A DNA stretch of 7,698 nucleotides from an uncultured Selenomonadaceae bacterium (GCA_945637225.1 CALZDE010000096.1:1-7698); one strand, 5' to 3'. Counted from the stretch's first letter, positions 1 through 6,555 are shown. Numbers and translations: made by a program. The notes: generated by a model not told the origin, from the sequence alone.

Positions 1-857
1 GTTTTTTGCATATCAGAAGATGAAAATAAATTGTTATAAAAGCTGACAAAATTTACACTGTCTTTTTTCCAATTTTTATTTTCATTATCATCTACTGACT
101 GTGCTTCAAAGAAACTGCTGCTCAGATACGTGCCTACTGCAACACCCTGATAGCCAAAATCTACTACTAAAGGAAGTGGCATAACAACTGGATCTTTTAT
201 AATAAAATTCAGTAATGGCATCCTCCCTATCTTTATACGTGAACTCAGTACTTCCCTTACATTACCTTCATAAAGATCATAAAGATATTCTGAAGACTCC
301 TTATCCATTACGCATAAATAATAGTTTCTATTGCCACCTTCCTGACAGGAAATTTCTCTGCTTTTTGTCAAATACATCTTAGACTTGTCATTAGATTTTG
401 CACAAATATTAAAAATACCGCATATTTCAACATTTTTTTCCTGTGCAGATATAACCAAAGCATTTGTATTAATATAATGCTCATCATAAGTTAAGGTAAT
501 ATTATCATATAAATTAACCCCACAGTTATTGTATACAGTAACACTTCCTCCGCCTATATTATCAATATCTGTAATTTTTGCACCTTTGATAACTTCAGCT
601 AATCTTTCTCTGCCCTCAGGTGATTCGCTTCTTATAAGCTTATCTTCAACACTGCCACGATAACGTATAATAGTACGGATTAATTCTTCCTTGCTAAGAT
701 TGTCCATCACACCATTAATAATCTTTTCCTTACGACAGATTTCCCTTAACTGGTGCGTTGTCATCGGGGATATTTCTCTCAAAGTGTATCTGTTGCTTTT
801 TTGATTATTCAGAGAGCCTTTACGGGCAATTCTGTAACCTAATTTATTCTCAGCCAT
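1..857 (-). CDS. SAP/Rho-N-like protein with possible Hsp70/actin-type ATPase start (3' end outside window)
   Basis: An open frame starts at ATG 857 and runs without a stop off the window edge, giving 285 visible residues; the C-terminal part is missing. AGGAG lies 7 nt before the ATG, and the preceding gene stops 15 nt upstream. Residues about 32-68 (MTTHQLREICRKEKI...KEELIRTIIRYRG) look like a SAP or Rho-N helical motif, a short fold often used to bind nucleic acid. Residues about 100-220 look like a beta-rich region that I do not recognise. At 230-245 the sequence LVVDFGYQGVAVGTYL resembles the phosphate-1 loop of actin/Hsp70-type ATPases (usually hhhDFGTSxTxxG), but Tyr-Gln replaces the usual Thr-Ser. 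An Hsp70-like reading would suit the J-domain protein upstream in the same operon, but the rest of the ATPase is not visible. The gene is real; the ATPase assignment is tentative. Confidence 0.6.
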   Translation of the reverse strand, partial: MAENKLGYRIARKGSLNNQKSNRYTLREISPMTTHQLREICRKEKIINGVMDNLSKEELIRTIIRYRGSVEDKLIRSESPEGRERLAEVIKGAKITDIDNIGGGSVTVYNNCGVNLYDNITLTYDEHYINTNALVISAQEKNVEICGIFNICAKSNDKSKMYLTKSREISCQEGGNRNYYLCVMDKESSEYLYDLYEGNVREVLSSRIKIGRMPLLNFIIKDPVVMPLPLVVDFGYQGVAVGTYLSSSFFEAQSVDDNENKNWKKDSVNFVSFYNNLFSSSDMQK

Positions 858-872
858 AAATACTCTCCTCTC

Positions 873-2864
873 TTATTTTTTATTATTATCAATATCCTTC
901 AGAGCCACCTGTGTATCAATTTCATCCAAAATACTCTGAACACGCTGAACATTTACAGTGTCACCAGCCTTGGTATACTGCTCAAACAATTCCTTGTAAT
1001 ATCCCTTTGCCTTTTCATAATTCTTTGTCTTAAAGGCATTTTCAGCAGCTTTCTCCAGCTTTTCCGTATTAGCCTGCGCCAAAGCGTCTGCCTGAATAGC
1101 ACCGCCAATATCCTTCAGCTTGGCATTCACTATAATTGCTCCTGTTTCATCATTTATAGCATAATACTTGTCAAGAGCAAACTCATACATTAATTTTGCA
1201 TTAGCCATATCTCCGGCAGCTAAAGCGGCATCGCCTCTCTGTACCAGCTGTTCTGCAATTTTTGCTTCGGCTTCATTAGCCTGATTGTCCTGACTACGTT
1301 TTGCTATAATCTGCTGCTGCAGAGCCATTACTGCCTGCTTGCTGGCATCATCCTTTGCCTGATTTGCCATAATCATAGCTTCTTTAAGCTTTAGGTCTGC
1401 ACCATCGAGGTCACCTGCATCAAACATAGCCTGTGCCATAGTCAGCATATCATTAACGGCATTTACCTTTTCTTCCTTGGCCTTGTCGTCCTGTTCCTTC
1501 TTTTCTTCCTTCTTCTTAGCAATATCCTTTTCCTTTGCGGCATTAAGCTGCATGAGAGCGGCATTTGCCTTCTGCTGATCCTCAGGACCGCCAGCAGTAA
1601 GAGCCTTTGCCTGTGCTTCTAAATATTTAGCTTCCGCCTTTGCTAAATCGCCATGCTGTAAGAAATTGTCGCCTAAGGCTATCAGATTGGTAACACTTAA
1701 ATGCTTCTCACAGTCAGCCATACGGCGGCCAATATATGATTTTGCCAAATCACCAGAGGAACGGGAATTATCCAGTGCATCCTCATAAAGAAGATATGCT
1801 CTTGAATAATCCTTTGCATTATAGGCTTCATCAGCCTGAGTAATACTGTCTATCAATGAAATGTAGCCATTTAATTTAGCTATTTCATCACTGTCATCAA
1901 GAGCTTCAGCTATTTTTTCTGCCTTCTGACTCTTGTCTCTTGCCATTTTAAAATTATTGTGTTCAAGAGAGGCTACGGCCTGCTGTTCGAAATCCTGCAT
2001 CTTTTCTATTTCCTTCTGATGGAAATAATGCCATATGCCATAAATGATTCCGATAATTATTAAAATAATTACTGTTATAATTGCAATTTTCTTGTAAAGA
2101 CGGCGACGTTCATCTCTTTTTGGGTCCTTGAATGTTGTATCAACATACACAAGAACCATAGAATAATTTTCTATATCCGGCTCATTCTTGCTGAGAAGCA
2201 TATCCTCAAGAGAATTAAGCGTATCCTCTGGCTGGTCTGTAGCTTCACTGAAAAGGTCTATTAGCTCGCCCTCAGATACATTCTCCCATACGCCTCTTGT
2301 GTACATGGTGATAATATCCGCATCCATCAGAGGAGTTTTATTAGAAATATATGGCTTAAAGCCATCTTCCTGACCAAGATAGCAGGAAAGATTATGTCTC
2401 TGGGCATGCCTTGCCAATGCGTCTTCAGAAATCTCTTCCTTGTTTACCATCTGCTGAGCCAGTGACATATCTGCTGACTGCTGAACCACATGATTATTGC
2501 GGAAAAGCCTCATACGTACATTACCGGCATAGCCATAACGGATATTTTCGTAATCAGTTACTACCACCATTACAGAAGCCTTGAGGCGGTTATACTGATA
2601 AGCATCCAGCAATACTGCATTGCCCTCATCCAGCCATGCATGAAGGTCCTGTCTCTTGATAGAAGGATTTTCCTGGAAACGGGTCAGAATGGTCTCTACT
2701 GCCATCTTTGCAGCACCAGTGCCAGAAGCATCGGTTATACCATCAGCAAGAACATAGCAGGCATAATCATCCAACTCTATACATGCATAATAATCGTTAT
2801 TTTCAAGCTGAGAGCCAGGTTCTGTCAAAAAGGCTGTCTTAAATGTACAATTTATTTTCTTCAA
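873..2864 (-). CDS. PP2C-like pseudophosphatase, single TM helix, C-terminal TPR-like domain
   Basis: A 663-residue protein starting at TTG (2862-2864), with AGAGAGG 9 nt upstream; no in-frame ATG occurs until residue 54, inside the domain. Residues 1-242 are a PP2C fold: ADGITD (40-45) matches the ADGMG motif and YAGNVRMRLF (112-121) the GDSR strand. The later SDG motif has become TRG (189-191) and the final DN motif has become EN (232-233), so two canonical metal-ligand Asp residues are lost; it is probably inactive or a phospho-sensor. A basic stretch (249-259) precedes one hydrophobic helix (about 259-279), which predicts a cytoplasmic PP2C domain and an external C-terminus. Residues 290-655 are Ala/Lys/Glu-rich helical hairpins, about six TPR-like units (AxxxFxxGDxxxAxxxYxxA pattern), with a charged KKKEEKKEQDDKAKEEK linker near 450-466. 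It shares YLGQxDGFK with the upstream PP2C, so the two are paralogues. The TPR part may bind a cell-envelope component or the injection machine (inference). Confidence 0.85.
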   Translation of the reverse strand: MKKINCTFKTAFLTEPGSQLENNDYYACIELDDYACYVLADGITDASGTGAAKMAVETILTRFQENPSIKRQDLHAWLDEGNAVLLDAYQYNRLKASVMVVVTDYENIRYGYAGNVRMRLFRNNHVVQQSADMSLAQQMVNKEEISEDALARHAQRHNLSCYLGQEDGFKPYISNKTPLMDADIITMYTRGVWENVSEGELIDLFSEATDQPEDTLNSLEDMLLSKNEPDIENYSMVLVYVDTTFKDPKRDERRRLYKKIAIITVIILIIIGIIYGIWHYFHQKEIEKMQDFEQQAVASLEHNNFKMARDKSQKAEKIAEALDDSDEIAKLNGYISLIDSITQADEAYNAKDYSRAYLLYEDALDNSRSSGDLAKSYIGRRMADCEKHLSVTNLIALGDNFLQHGDLAKAEAKYLEAQAKALTAGGPEDQQKANAALMQLNAAKEKDIAKKKEEKKEQDDKAKEEKVNAVNDMLTMAQAMFDAGDLDGADLKLKEAMIMANQAKDDASKQAVMALQQQIIAKRSQDNQANEAEAKIAEQLVQRGDAALAAGDMANAKLMYEFALDKYYAINDETGAIIVNAKLKDIGGAIQADALAQANTEKLEKAAENAFKTKNYEKAKGYYKELFEQYTKAGDTVNVQRVQSILDEIDTQVALKDIDNNKK

Positions 2865-2881
2865 AGTCCTACACCTCTCTT

Positions 2882-3712
2882 TTAGAGCCTAGCCAAAACA
2901 ACACTGGCATTGTCTTTATCATGGCCATCATTCTCATTTACTAATTCAACAATCTTGTAAACCGTATCATCAACTGTCTTGCTGTATTTTAAGCAATCTT
3001 CTATATCACGCCATCTGAGACAGTCATATACACCATCACTCATGAGGATAATAGAATCACCAGCCTTCAGCTCCACTTCGTCCATAGACTCAATATCCTT
3101 GAAGCCATCCTGACCTAAATAATTATAAATCCGCTTATTCTCATGAACTCTCAATGCATCTGAACGTGATATACTGCCCTTACGCCATTTATCCATAGCC
3201 AGGGCACCAATAGTATGACCATTAGTAATAGAAATCAAATCTCCATCACGAAAAATAGCAATCTGCACATTGCCAGCCAAAGCATACCACAGCTTATTCC
3301 CTCGTACCAGCGCAACTGCCACTGCTGCACCGCCATACTGGTCATCAAGCTCGTTTAAAATCTTCTGATTTGCCATGGAAAAGGACTGCTGGAAATAATA
3401 CTGAGGCTTTTCCCAAACATTCATAGACTGAAAAAATGACTTAAAGGTACCTACTGCCAAATTACTGGAAATGCGGCCCGCATATTCTCTGCCCATTCCA
3501 TCGGCCAGTACCAACATAAAGCCCTCATCCTTTACAGCAAAATCAACTGCATCCTCCTGCAGTTCTCTGCTGCCAATAGTCATGGATTTCGCTATACCAT
3601 GAATCTTCAGCCCAGATTTTTTGTTATTTAAAAATTCTATACTCACTCGAACCCATACAAAAAAAAGCATTACTAAGAACAGCGCATATAAAAAAGCTTC
3701 AGCACTATCCAT
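2882..3712 (-). CDS. Membrane-anchored PP2C-family Ser/Thr protein phosphatase
   Basis: A 276-residue protein. A hydrophobic helix at about 5-22 anchors it, followed by a basic KK segment that implies a cytoplasmic catalytic domain. PP2C motifs appear in order: RELQED (49-54, equivalent to RxxxED), ADGMG (70-74), ALAGNVQIAIFRDGDLISIT (145-164, the GDSR strand), LMSDGVYD (223-230) and KDNASVVL (266-273). The Asp and Glu residues that hold the two catalytic metals in PP2C enzymes are present, so it should remove phosphate from Thr/Ser. The usual Asp of GDSR, linked to a third metal in related enzymes, is Asn147-148 region (AGN). AAGGGGG lies 7 nt before ATG 3712 and overlaps the stop of the FHA gene, a sign of coupled translation. 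With two FHA proteins beside it, it likely reverses a Thr phosphorylation signal. No kinase gene is in the window. Confidence 0.9.
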   Translation of the reverse strand: MDSAEAFLYALFLVMLFFVWVRVSIEFLNNKKSGLKIHGIAKSMTIGSRELQEDAVDFAVKDEGFMLVLADGMGREYAGRISSNLAVGTFKSFFQSMNVWEKPQYYFQQSFSMANQKILNELDDQYGGAAVAVALVRGNKLWYALAGNVQIAIFRDGDLISITNGHTIGALAMDKWRKGSISRSDALRVHENKRIYNYLGQDGFKDIESMDEVELKAGDSIILMSDGVYDCLRWRDIEDCLKYSKTVDDTVYKIVELVNENDGHDKDNASVVLARL

Positions 3713-3724
3713 AACTGTTCCCCC

Positions 3725-4234
3725 TTACTTGAACTCCCACATGAAATGCTCACCACAGAATGGTATAAAAATAAATTTACTGTGGCCAAGCTCAATCACA
3801 TCATAAGGAGATAATACCGTAGGCACATAAACGGCATCATCATTGAGATAAACGATACCATTTGCATCGCCAGGAAGCAGAACTGTCTCCATCTTCTTCT
3901 TATCAAAAACAATAATGCCATGATTACGCCTTGAAATATGTTCATCACCTAAAATCTGAATGTCCATATCATCAGCACGGCCAATAAAGTTTTTGCCATT
4001 TTTAACTTTGTAATCCTTGCCCTGACGAGGCCCCTCAATGCAGACAATCCAACCGCATACTGGCTCAATATTCTCTTTAAAAAGAGCTTCTTCTATCTCT
4101 ACATCGGTCTTGCCATTTTTTTCAGTGTCCTGCTTTTCCTTGGTATTAGTCTCAATATTGCAATAAGGACACACCGTACCATAACGTCTGCTGCTAAATA
4201 AATGACCATTCTGACAACGAATTAAATTTCCCAT
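3725..4234 (-). CDS. Zinc-finger plus FHA domain protein
   Basis: A 169-residue soluble protein. The N-terminus has a CxxxH...CxxC set (Cys7, His11, Cys22, Cys25) within NGHLFSSRRYGTVCPYC, a small zinc-ribbon-like motif of the kind seen before FHA domains in Bacillota. A charged linker (about 30-55) follows. Residues about 60-160 form the FHA domain, a phosphothreonine-binding module: FIGR (83-86), HISRRNH (99-105) and DANGIVYLND (123-132) carry the Gly-Arg, Ser-Arg, His and Asn-Gly positions that bind phosphothreonine in this family. The start ATG has GAGG 8 nt upstream. It sits between the membrane FHA gene (33 nt gap) and the PP2C gene (12 nt gap). Its likely role is an adaptor that reads a phosphorylated partner; that partner is not known. 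Confidence 0.88.
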   Translation of the reverse strand: MGNLIRCQNGHLFSSRRYGTVCPYCNIETNTKEKQDTEKNGKTDVEIEEALFKENIEPVCGWIVCIEGPRQGKDYKVKNGKNFIGRADDMDIQILGDEHISRRNHGIIVFDKKKMETVLLPGDANGIVYLNDDAVYVPTVLSPYDVIELGHSKFIFIPFCGEHFMWEFK

Positions 4235-4267
4235 ACTCTACACCTCATTTAATAATATACACTTACA

Positions 4268-4846
4268 TCAGTCTGCCTTAAGACGAGTAGATCCTATATA
4301 TATTATATCACCATATTCAAGCCTAGAAGCAGTATCATCTGATAATCTGATTCTTTTTCCTGTATTTTTCTGAATTTCAATGCCATTACCTTCGCTGATA
4401 TCCTCAATATACCAGCCTCCATCAGCCCAGTTAAGCACAGCATGCTGAGATGAAACCTGTGCGGCATACTTAGTGCCTGATAAATTTATATCAACGTGCA
4501 TTTCGTTATTCTCTCGGTTATTACGTTCATCACGTCCAATGAGCAAAGACACCTTACCCAAAACATTCCAGCTTCGGATGATACCATCATTTTCATTCAG
4601 CAGACTCAGACGATTTATCTTGCCTATTACATTTTCCTCTGCTTCCATCTTTCTTAGACGATATTCCTTTATTACATCTATCACTAATACTACGGTAGCA
4701 ACACTAATTATCAGCCAAACACAGCCCATAAACCAAAAATTCAGCCTGATATTAAAAAGGCAGTAAATGATCAGCAGATTCATGAGAAATCCTGTTCCCA
4801 AAATCATTAAATCATATTTTATGCGTTCATTATAGAAAAAATTCAT
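4268..4846 (-). CDS. Membrane-anchored FHA domain protein
   Basis: A 192-residue protein when started at ATG 4846, where GAGGG lies 8 nt upstream. A longer frame to 4936 exists but would overlap the end of the J-protein gene by 68 nt and has no better ribosome site. Two hydrophobic helices (about 12-32 and 37-57) form a hairpin, and the basic segment IKEYRLRK after them puts both ends in the cytoplasm. The C-terminal half (about 80-191) is an FHA domain: LIGRDERNN (102-110), VSSQHAVL (131-138), then SEGNGIEI (151-158), so the Gly-Arg, Ser, His and Asn-Gly positions are kept. It would recruit a Thr-phosphorylated protein to the membrane. It could serve as a docking point for the injection machine, by analogy with Fha proteins of T6SS, but that is inference. 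Confidence 0.85.
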   Translation of the reverse strand: MNFFYNERIKYDLMILGTGFLMNLLIIYCLFNIRLNFWFMGCVWLIISVATVVLVIDVIKEYRLRKMEAEENVIGKINRLSLLNENDGIIRSWNVLGKVSLLIGRDERNNRENNEMHVDINLSGTKYAAQVSSQHAVLNWADGGWYIEDISEGNGIEIQKNTGKRIRLSDDTASRLEYGDIIYIGSTRLKAD

Positions 4847-4854
4847 TTTCAGTT

Positions 4855-4859
4855 CCCTC
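4855..4859 (-). promoter_or_regulatory. Ribosome binding site that sets the start of the membrane FHA gene
   Basis: GAGGG on the minus strand, 8 nt before ATG 4846 and in the 22-nt gap after the J-protein stop. It supports the shorter start over a longer frame that overlaps the J-protein gene. Confidence 0.7.
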
Positions 4860-4868
4860 ACAGAAAAC

Positions 4869-5348
4869 TTATTTAGCCTTAAAGCCCATGAAATGCTCAA
4901 ACATACTTGAAGTATCAATAGGATTCTTCTTGACATTTTTGTTTAACTTGCTTTCATCAGTAACATTTCCATTCTTGTCAAAGCCAAAAAAGTTAGCAAA
5001 ATTTGCATTCATATCAGCAAAATTAAATTCAGCCGCACCGCCCGGAGTACGACGGCCACCACCTGACTGCGTACCCTGCCGTCTGCCACCTGACTGCTGT
5101 CCTGCTCCTGCCTTCTTCTGCTGTGCTCCGCCATGCTCTAAGGTATAGTCATAATGTGCTCTTTCATCAGCATCACTTAAAACCTCATAAGCCTTATTGA
5201 CAGATTTAAAAATTTCTTCGGCTTCCTTATTATCAGGATTACGGTCAGGATGATACTGCTTTGCCAGCTTATGATAAGCCTTTTTTATAGTTCTTTCATC
5301 AGCATCCTTGGCTACACCCAGAATTTCATAATAGGTTTTCTGTGCCAT
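4869..5348 (-). CDS. J-domain (DnaJ-like) co-chaperone with FFGF/FMGF tail
   Basis: A 159-residue protein. Residues 5-70 are a classic J domain with HPD at 33-35, which stimulates Hsp70 ATPase activity. A Gly/Gln/Arg linker (about 73-104) follows. There is no DnaJ zinc finger or substrate-binding domain, so this is a short specialised J protein (class III type). The tail (107-159) has two related short aromatic motifs, NFANFFGF (116-123) and MFEHFMGFK (149-157), with a Lys/Asn-rich spacer ending in NPIDTS. These look like peptides that dock on a partner. The start ATG 5348 has AGGGAG 9 nt upstream, just after a hairpin. The likely client or partner is the Hsp70-like gene at the operon end, or the sheath/tube proteins (inference). 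Confidence 0.9.
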   Translation of the reverse strand: MAQKTYYEILGVAKDADERTIKKAYHKLAKQYHPDRNPDNKEAEEIFKSVNKAYEVLSDADERAHYDYTLEHGGAQQKKAGAGQQSGGRRQGTQSGGGRRTPGGAAEFNFADMNANFANFFGFDKNGNVTDESKLNKNVKKNPIDTSSMFEHFMGFKAK

Positions 5349-5363
5349 TTTTCATCACTCCCT

Positions 5364-5410
5364 AAAAACTGCGAAGGGGAGGACACCTTTTCAGGCTCCT
5401 CCTTGCAGTT
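5364..5410 (-). terminator. Hairpin plus T-run between tube and J-protein genes
   Basis: On the minus strand AACTGC, AAGG and AGGA (with small bulges) pair across a loop with TCCT, CCTT and GCAGTT, and the stem is followed by TTTTT (5364-5368). This is a typical intrinsic-terminator shape. It ends just before the J-protein ribosome site, so read-through gives the regulatory genes and termination keeps them lower than the structural genes. The left arm also holds an AAGGAGG sequence that the stem would hide. Stability was judged by eye. Confidence 0.6.
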
Positions 5411-5440
5411 ATTGTATATAAGTTTATCTTATTCAGTAAA
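5411..5440 (-). promoter_or_regulatory. Possible internal promoter before the J-protein gene
   Basis: TTTACT (5435-5440) and TACAAT (5411-5416) are separated by 18 nt and match sigma-A -35 and -10 boxes at 4/6 and 5/6. They overlap the 3' end of the second tube gene. A transcript would start at about the base of the hairpin at 5364-5410, which would then be a 5' leader. In AT-rich DNA such matches arise by chance, so this is weak. Confidence 0.25.
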
Positions 5441-5872
5441 GCCAGCGTTGAAGCCAAAGAGAACATCCTGCTTAGCAATTCTTCTGATACGTACTTCCAT
5501 CTCGAAAGTGCCATCACCGCCCTGAGAGTCGAAATGCTCCTTGTAGTTAGCTACGTAGCAGTCCTGGAACTCGATGAGTCTCTCTACAACACCTACGGAA
5601 ATCTGCTTCAGCGTGATGTGACGGTAAGCGTCTGCACTAGCGGAAGGAACTCTTGCCCACTCTGCCAGCTTCAAGGTGCTGTCACCAGCGGTATCCTTGT
5701 AGCCTGGAATGATATAGCCTGTAATCTTCATGCCTACTGCAATATCGCGGGAACGGAAGGAAGCATCCTTTGGAATATTGGTAATAAGCTTCCAGCTCTT
5801 TAAGGAATTTGGCTCTATTTCAAACTTTTCGGCAGTACCAGCGTCTACCTTATCTACTTCTAATGTAATCAT
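5429..5872 (-). CDS. Hcp/tail-tube-like protein, second paralogue
   Basis: A 147-residue protein starting at ATG 5872. AAGGAGG (5881-5887) lies 8 nt upstream; a longer frame from a TTG at 5893 would contain this ribosome site within its coding sequence, so it was rejected. No signal peptide or membrane helix is seen. The C-terminal half aligns by eye with the neighbouring gene at 5913-6374: KLAEWA (68-73), SADAYR (79-84), VVERLIEF then YVANY (95-110), GGDGTFEM (118-125) and NAGF (142-145). The strand-rich pattern, small size and position next to a sheath-like gene fit a ring-forming inner-tube subunit, as in Hcp or phage tube proteins. Two different tube proteins are usual in contractile machines, where one starts the tube at the baseplate. 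A hairpin follows the gene. Paralogy is clear; tube identity is inferred. Confidence 0.7.
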   Translation of the reverse strand: MITLEVDKVDAGTAEKFEIEPNSLKSWKLITNIPKDASFRSRDIAVGMKITGYIIPGYKDTAGDSTLKLAEWARVPSASADAYRHITLKQISVGVVERLIEFQDCYVANYKEHFDSQGGDGTFEMEVRIRRIAKQDVLFGFNAGFTE

Positions 5873-5880
5873 CTTCGTTT

Positions 5881-5887
5881 CCTCCTT
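5881..5887 (-). promoter_or_regulatory. Ribosome binding site that sets the start of the second tube gene
   Basis: AAGGAGG on the minus strand, 8 nt before ATG 5872. It lies inside the longer TTG-initiated frame and so decides for the ATG. Confidence 0.85.
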
Positions 5888-5912
5888 TATCAAACAATCT
5901 ATTTATCAGTCA

Positions 5913-6374
5913 TTATGATTCTGCCTTAAATTCGAAACCAGCGGAAATCTTTGCGTCCTTCTTCAAATCGCCCTTCTGATAAAGGGTAAGCTCGAATACA
6001 CCGCCGCCACTTTCTTCATCTACGCCCTCGCTATAAGCCGCAATGAATGCCTGTGGGAAGAAATAAGAACGTACTACCTGACCAGAAGCGATAACATCAA
6101 CCTGTGCCGCACGATAAGTTTCAGTGCTTGCTACGAACTGATTAGCCCATTTAGTGAGCTTCTGAACCTTGTCCTCGGATTCAGCACCGATACTGTATGC
6201 CATACCGCCCTTGATAATTAAGCCTAATGTAGAAGCAGGAGCCTTGCCCTTAATTGCATCAGGAGTAACAGTAACAAAATCAACACTGCTGATACCTAAG
6301 CTATCTAAGTAATCGCCCTTGTCCTTAATTGGATCGCCACCTGGTTTTTGATTTATTTTCAATACGTAAGACAT
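5913..6374 (-). CDS. Hcp/tail-tube-like protein, first paralogue
   Basis: A 153-residue soluble protein with AGGAGG 8 nt before ATG 6374. Visible blocks are TLGLIIKGG (49-57), KLTKWA (72-77), STETYR (83-88), VVRSYFFPQAFIAAY (100-114), GGGVFEL (123-129) and SAGFEF (144-149), the same order as in the next gene, so the pair arose by duplication. Length and alternating-strand pattern fit Hcp-type or phage-tail tube proteins, which stack as hexameric rings inside a contractile sheath. It follows the sheath-like gene by 181 nt and precedes its paralogue by 40 nt. A hairpin in the upstream gap and a strong ribosome site suggest high, separately tuned expression. No catalytic residues are seen. Known family members diverge strongly, so identity rests on fold pattern and context. 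Confidence 0.7.
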   Translation of the reverse strand: MSYVLKINQKPGGDPIKDKGDYLDSLGISSVDFVTVTPDAIKGKAPASTLGLIIKGGMAYSIGAESEDKVQKLTKWANQFVASTETYRAAQVDVIASGQVVRSYFFPQAFIAAYSEGVDEESGGGVFELTLYQKGDLKKDAKISAGFEFKAES

Positions 6375-6555
6375 TTTTCATTCCTCCTAACAATATACAT
6401 ATCTAATAACAATTCCGATCCTATTACAAGAGAAACTGAAGCCCTTCCTGAAGTGTCGCCCTTCTTTTTTTGGAAAGGCTTCATTTTGTTTTCTTGTATC
6501 TTTTACGTTTAAAACTTAAATGTATTACATCTTTTTTAAATTATTTTTAAAGGAA
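6375..6555. other. AT-rich gap between sheath and tube genes
   Basis: This 181-nt stretch has no supported gene. It contains the hairpin at 6437-6483, a short perfect palindrome ATGTA-T-TACAT (6520-6530), and the tube-gene ribosome site next to 6374. A weak TTGTAA-N17-TTAGAT promoter-like pair is present on the minus strand, but its -10 box is poor. Confidence 0.5.
6437..6483. terminator. 12-bp hairpin downstream of the sheath gene
   Basis: TGAAGCCCTTCC (6437-6448) pairs with GGAAAGGCTTCA (6472-6483), with one mismatch on the plus strand that becomes a G-U pair on the minus-strand transcript. On the minus strand the stem is followed by GTTTCTCTT, a weak T-tract, so termination of the operon may be partial. 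On the plus strand it is followed by TTTTGTTTTCTT, a better T-tract, which would stop antisense transcription. It may also protect or process the sheath mRNA end. Confidence 0.55.

Noticed and set aside
2188..2885. Plus-strand open frames opposite the pseudophosphatase gene
   Set aside because: They are antisense to a coding region with clear domain motifs and do not resemble any known protein family.
4847..4936. Longer N-terminus for the membrane FHA protein
   Set aside because: It overlaps the J-protein gene by 68 nt, while ATG 4846 has a well-placed GAGGG and gives a clean two-helix start.
4888..5148. Plus-strand frame rich in Pro and Cys
   Set aside because: It is the complement of the Gly/Arg-rich linker of the J protein, which explains its odd composition.
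5873..5893. TTG start that adds seven residues to the second tube protein
   Set aside because: The AAGGAGG ribosome site lies inside this extension; the ATG at 5872 is correctly spaced from it.
6364..6380. Shared GATGAAAAATG/AATGAAAAATG leader before the first tube and J-protein starts, as a regulatory element
   Set aside because: The match is only about ten bases of A-rich sequence next to a ribosome site and can arise by chance; the upstream ATG is out of frame.
6520..6530. ATGTATTACAT palindrome as an operator
   Set aside because: It is short, lies in very AT-rich DNA, has no second copy in the window and sits just after a stop codon.
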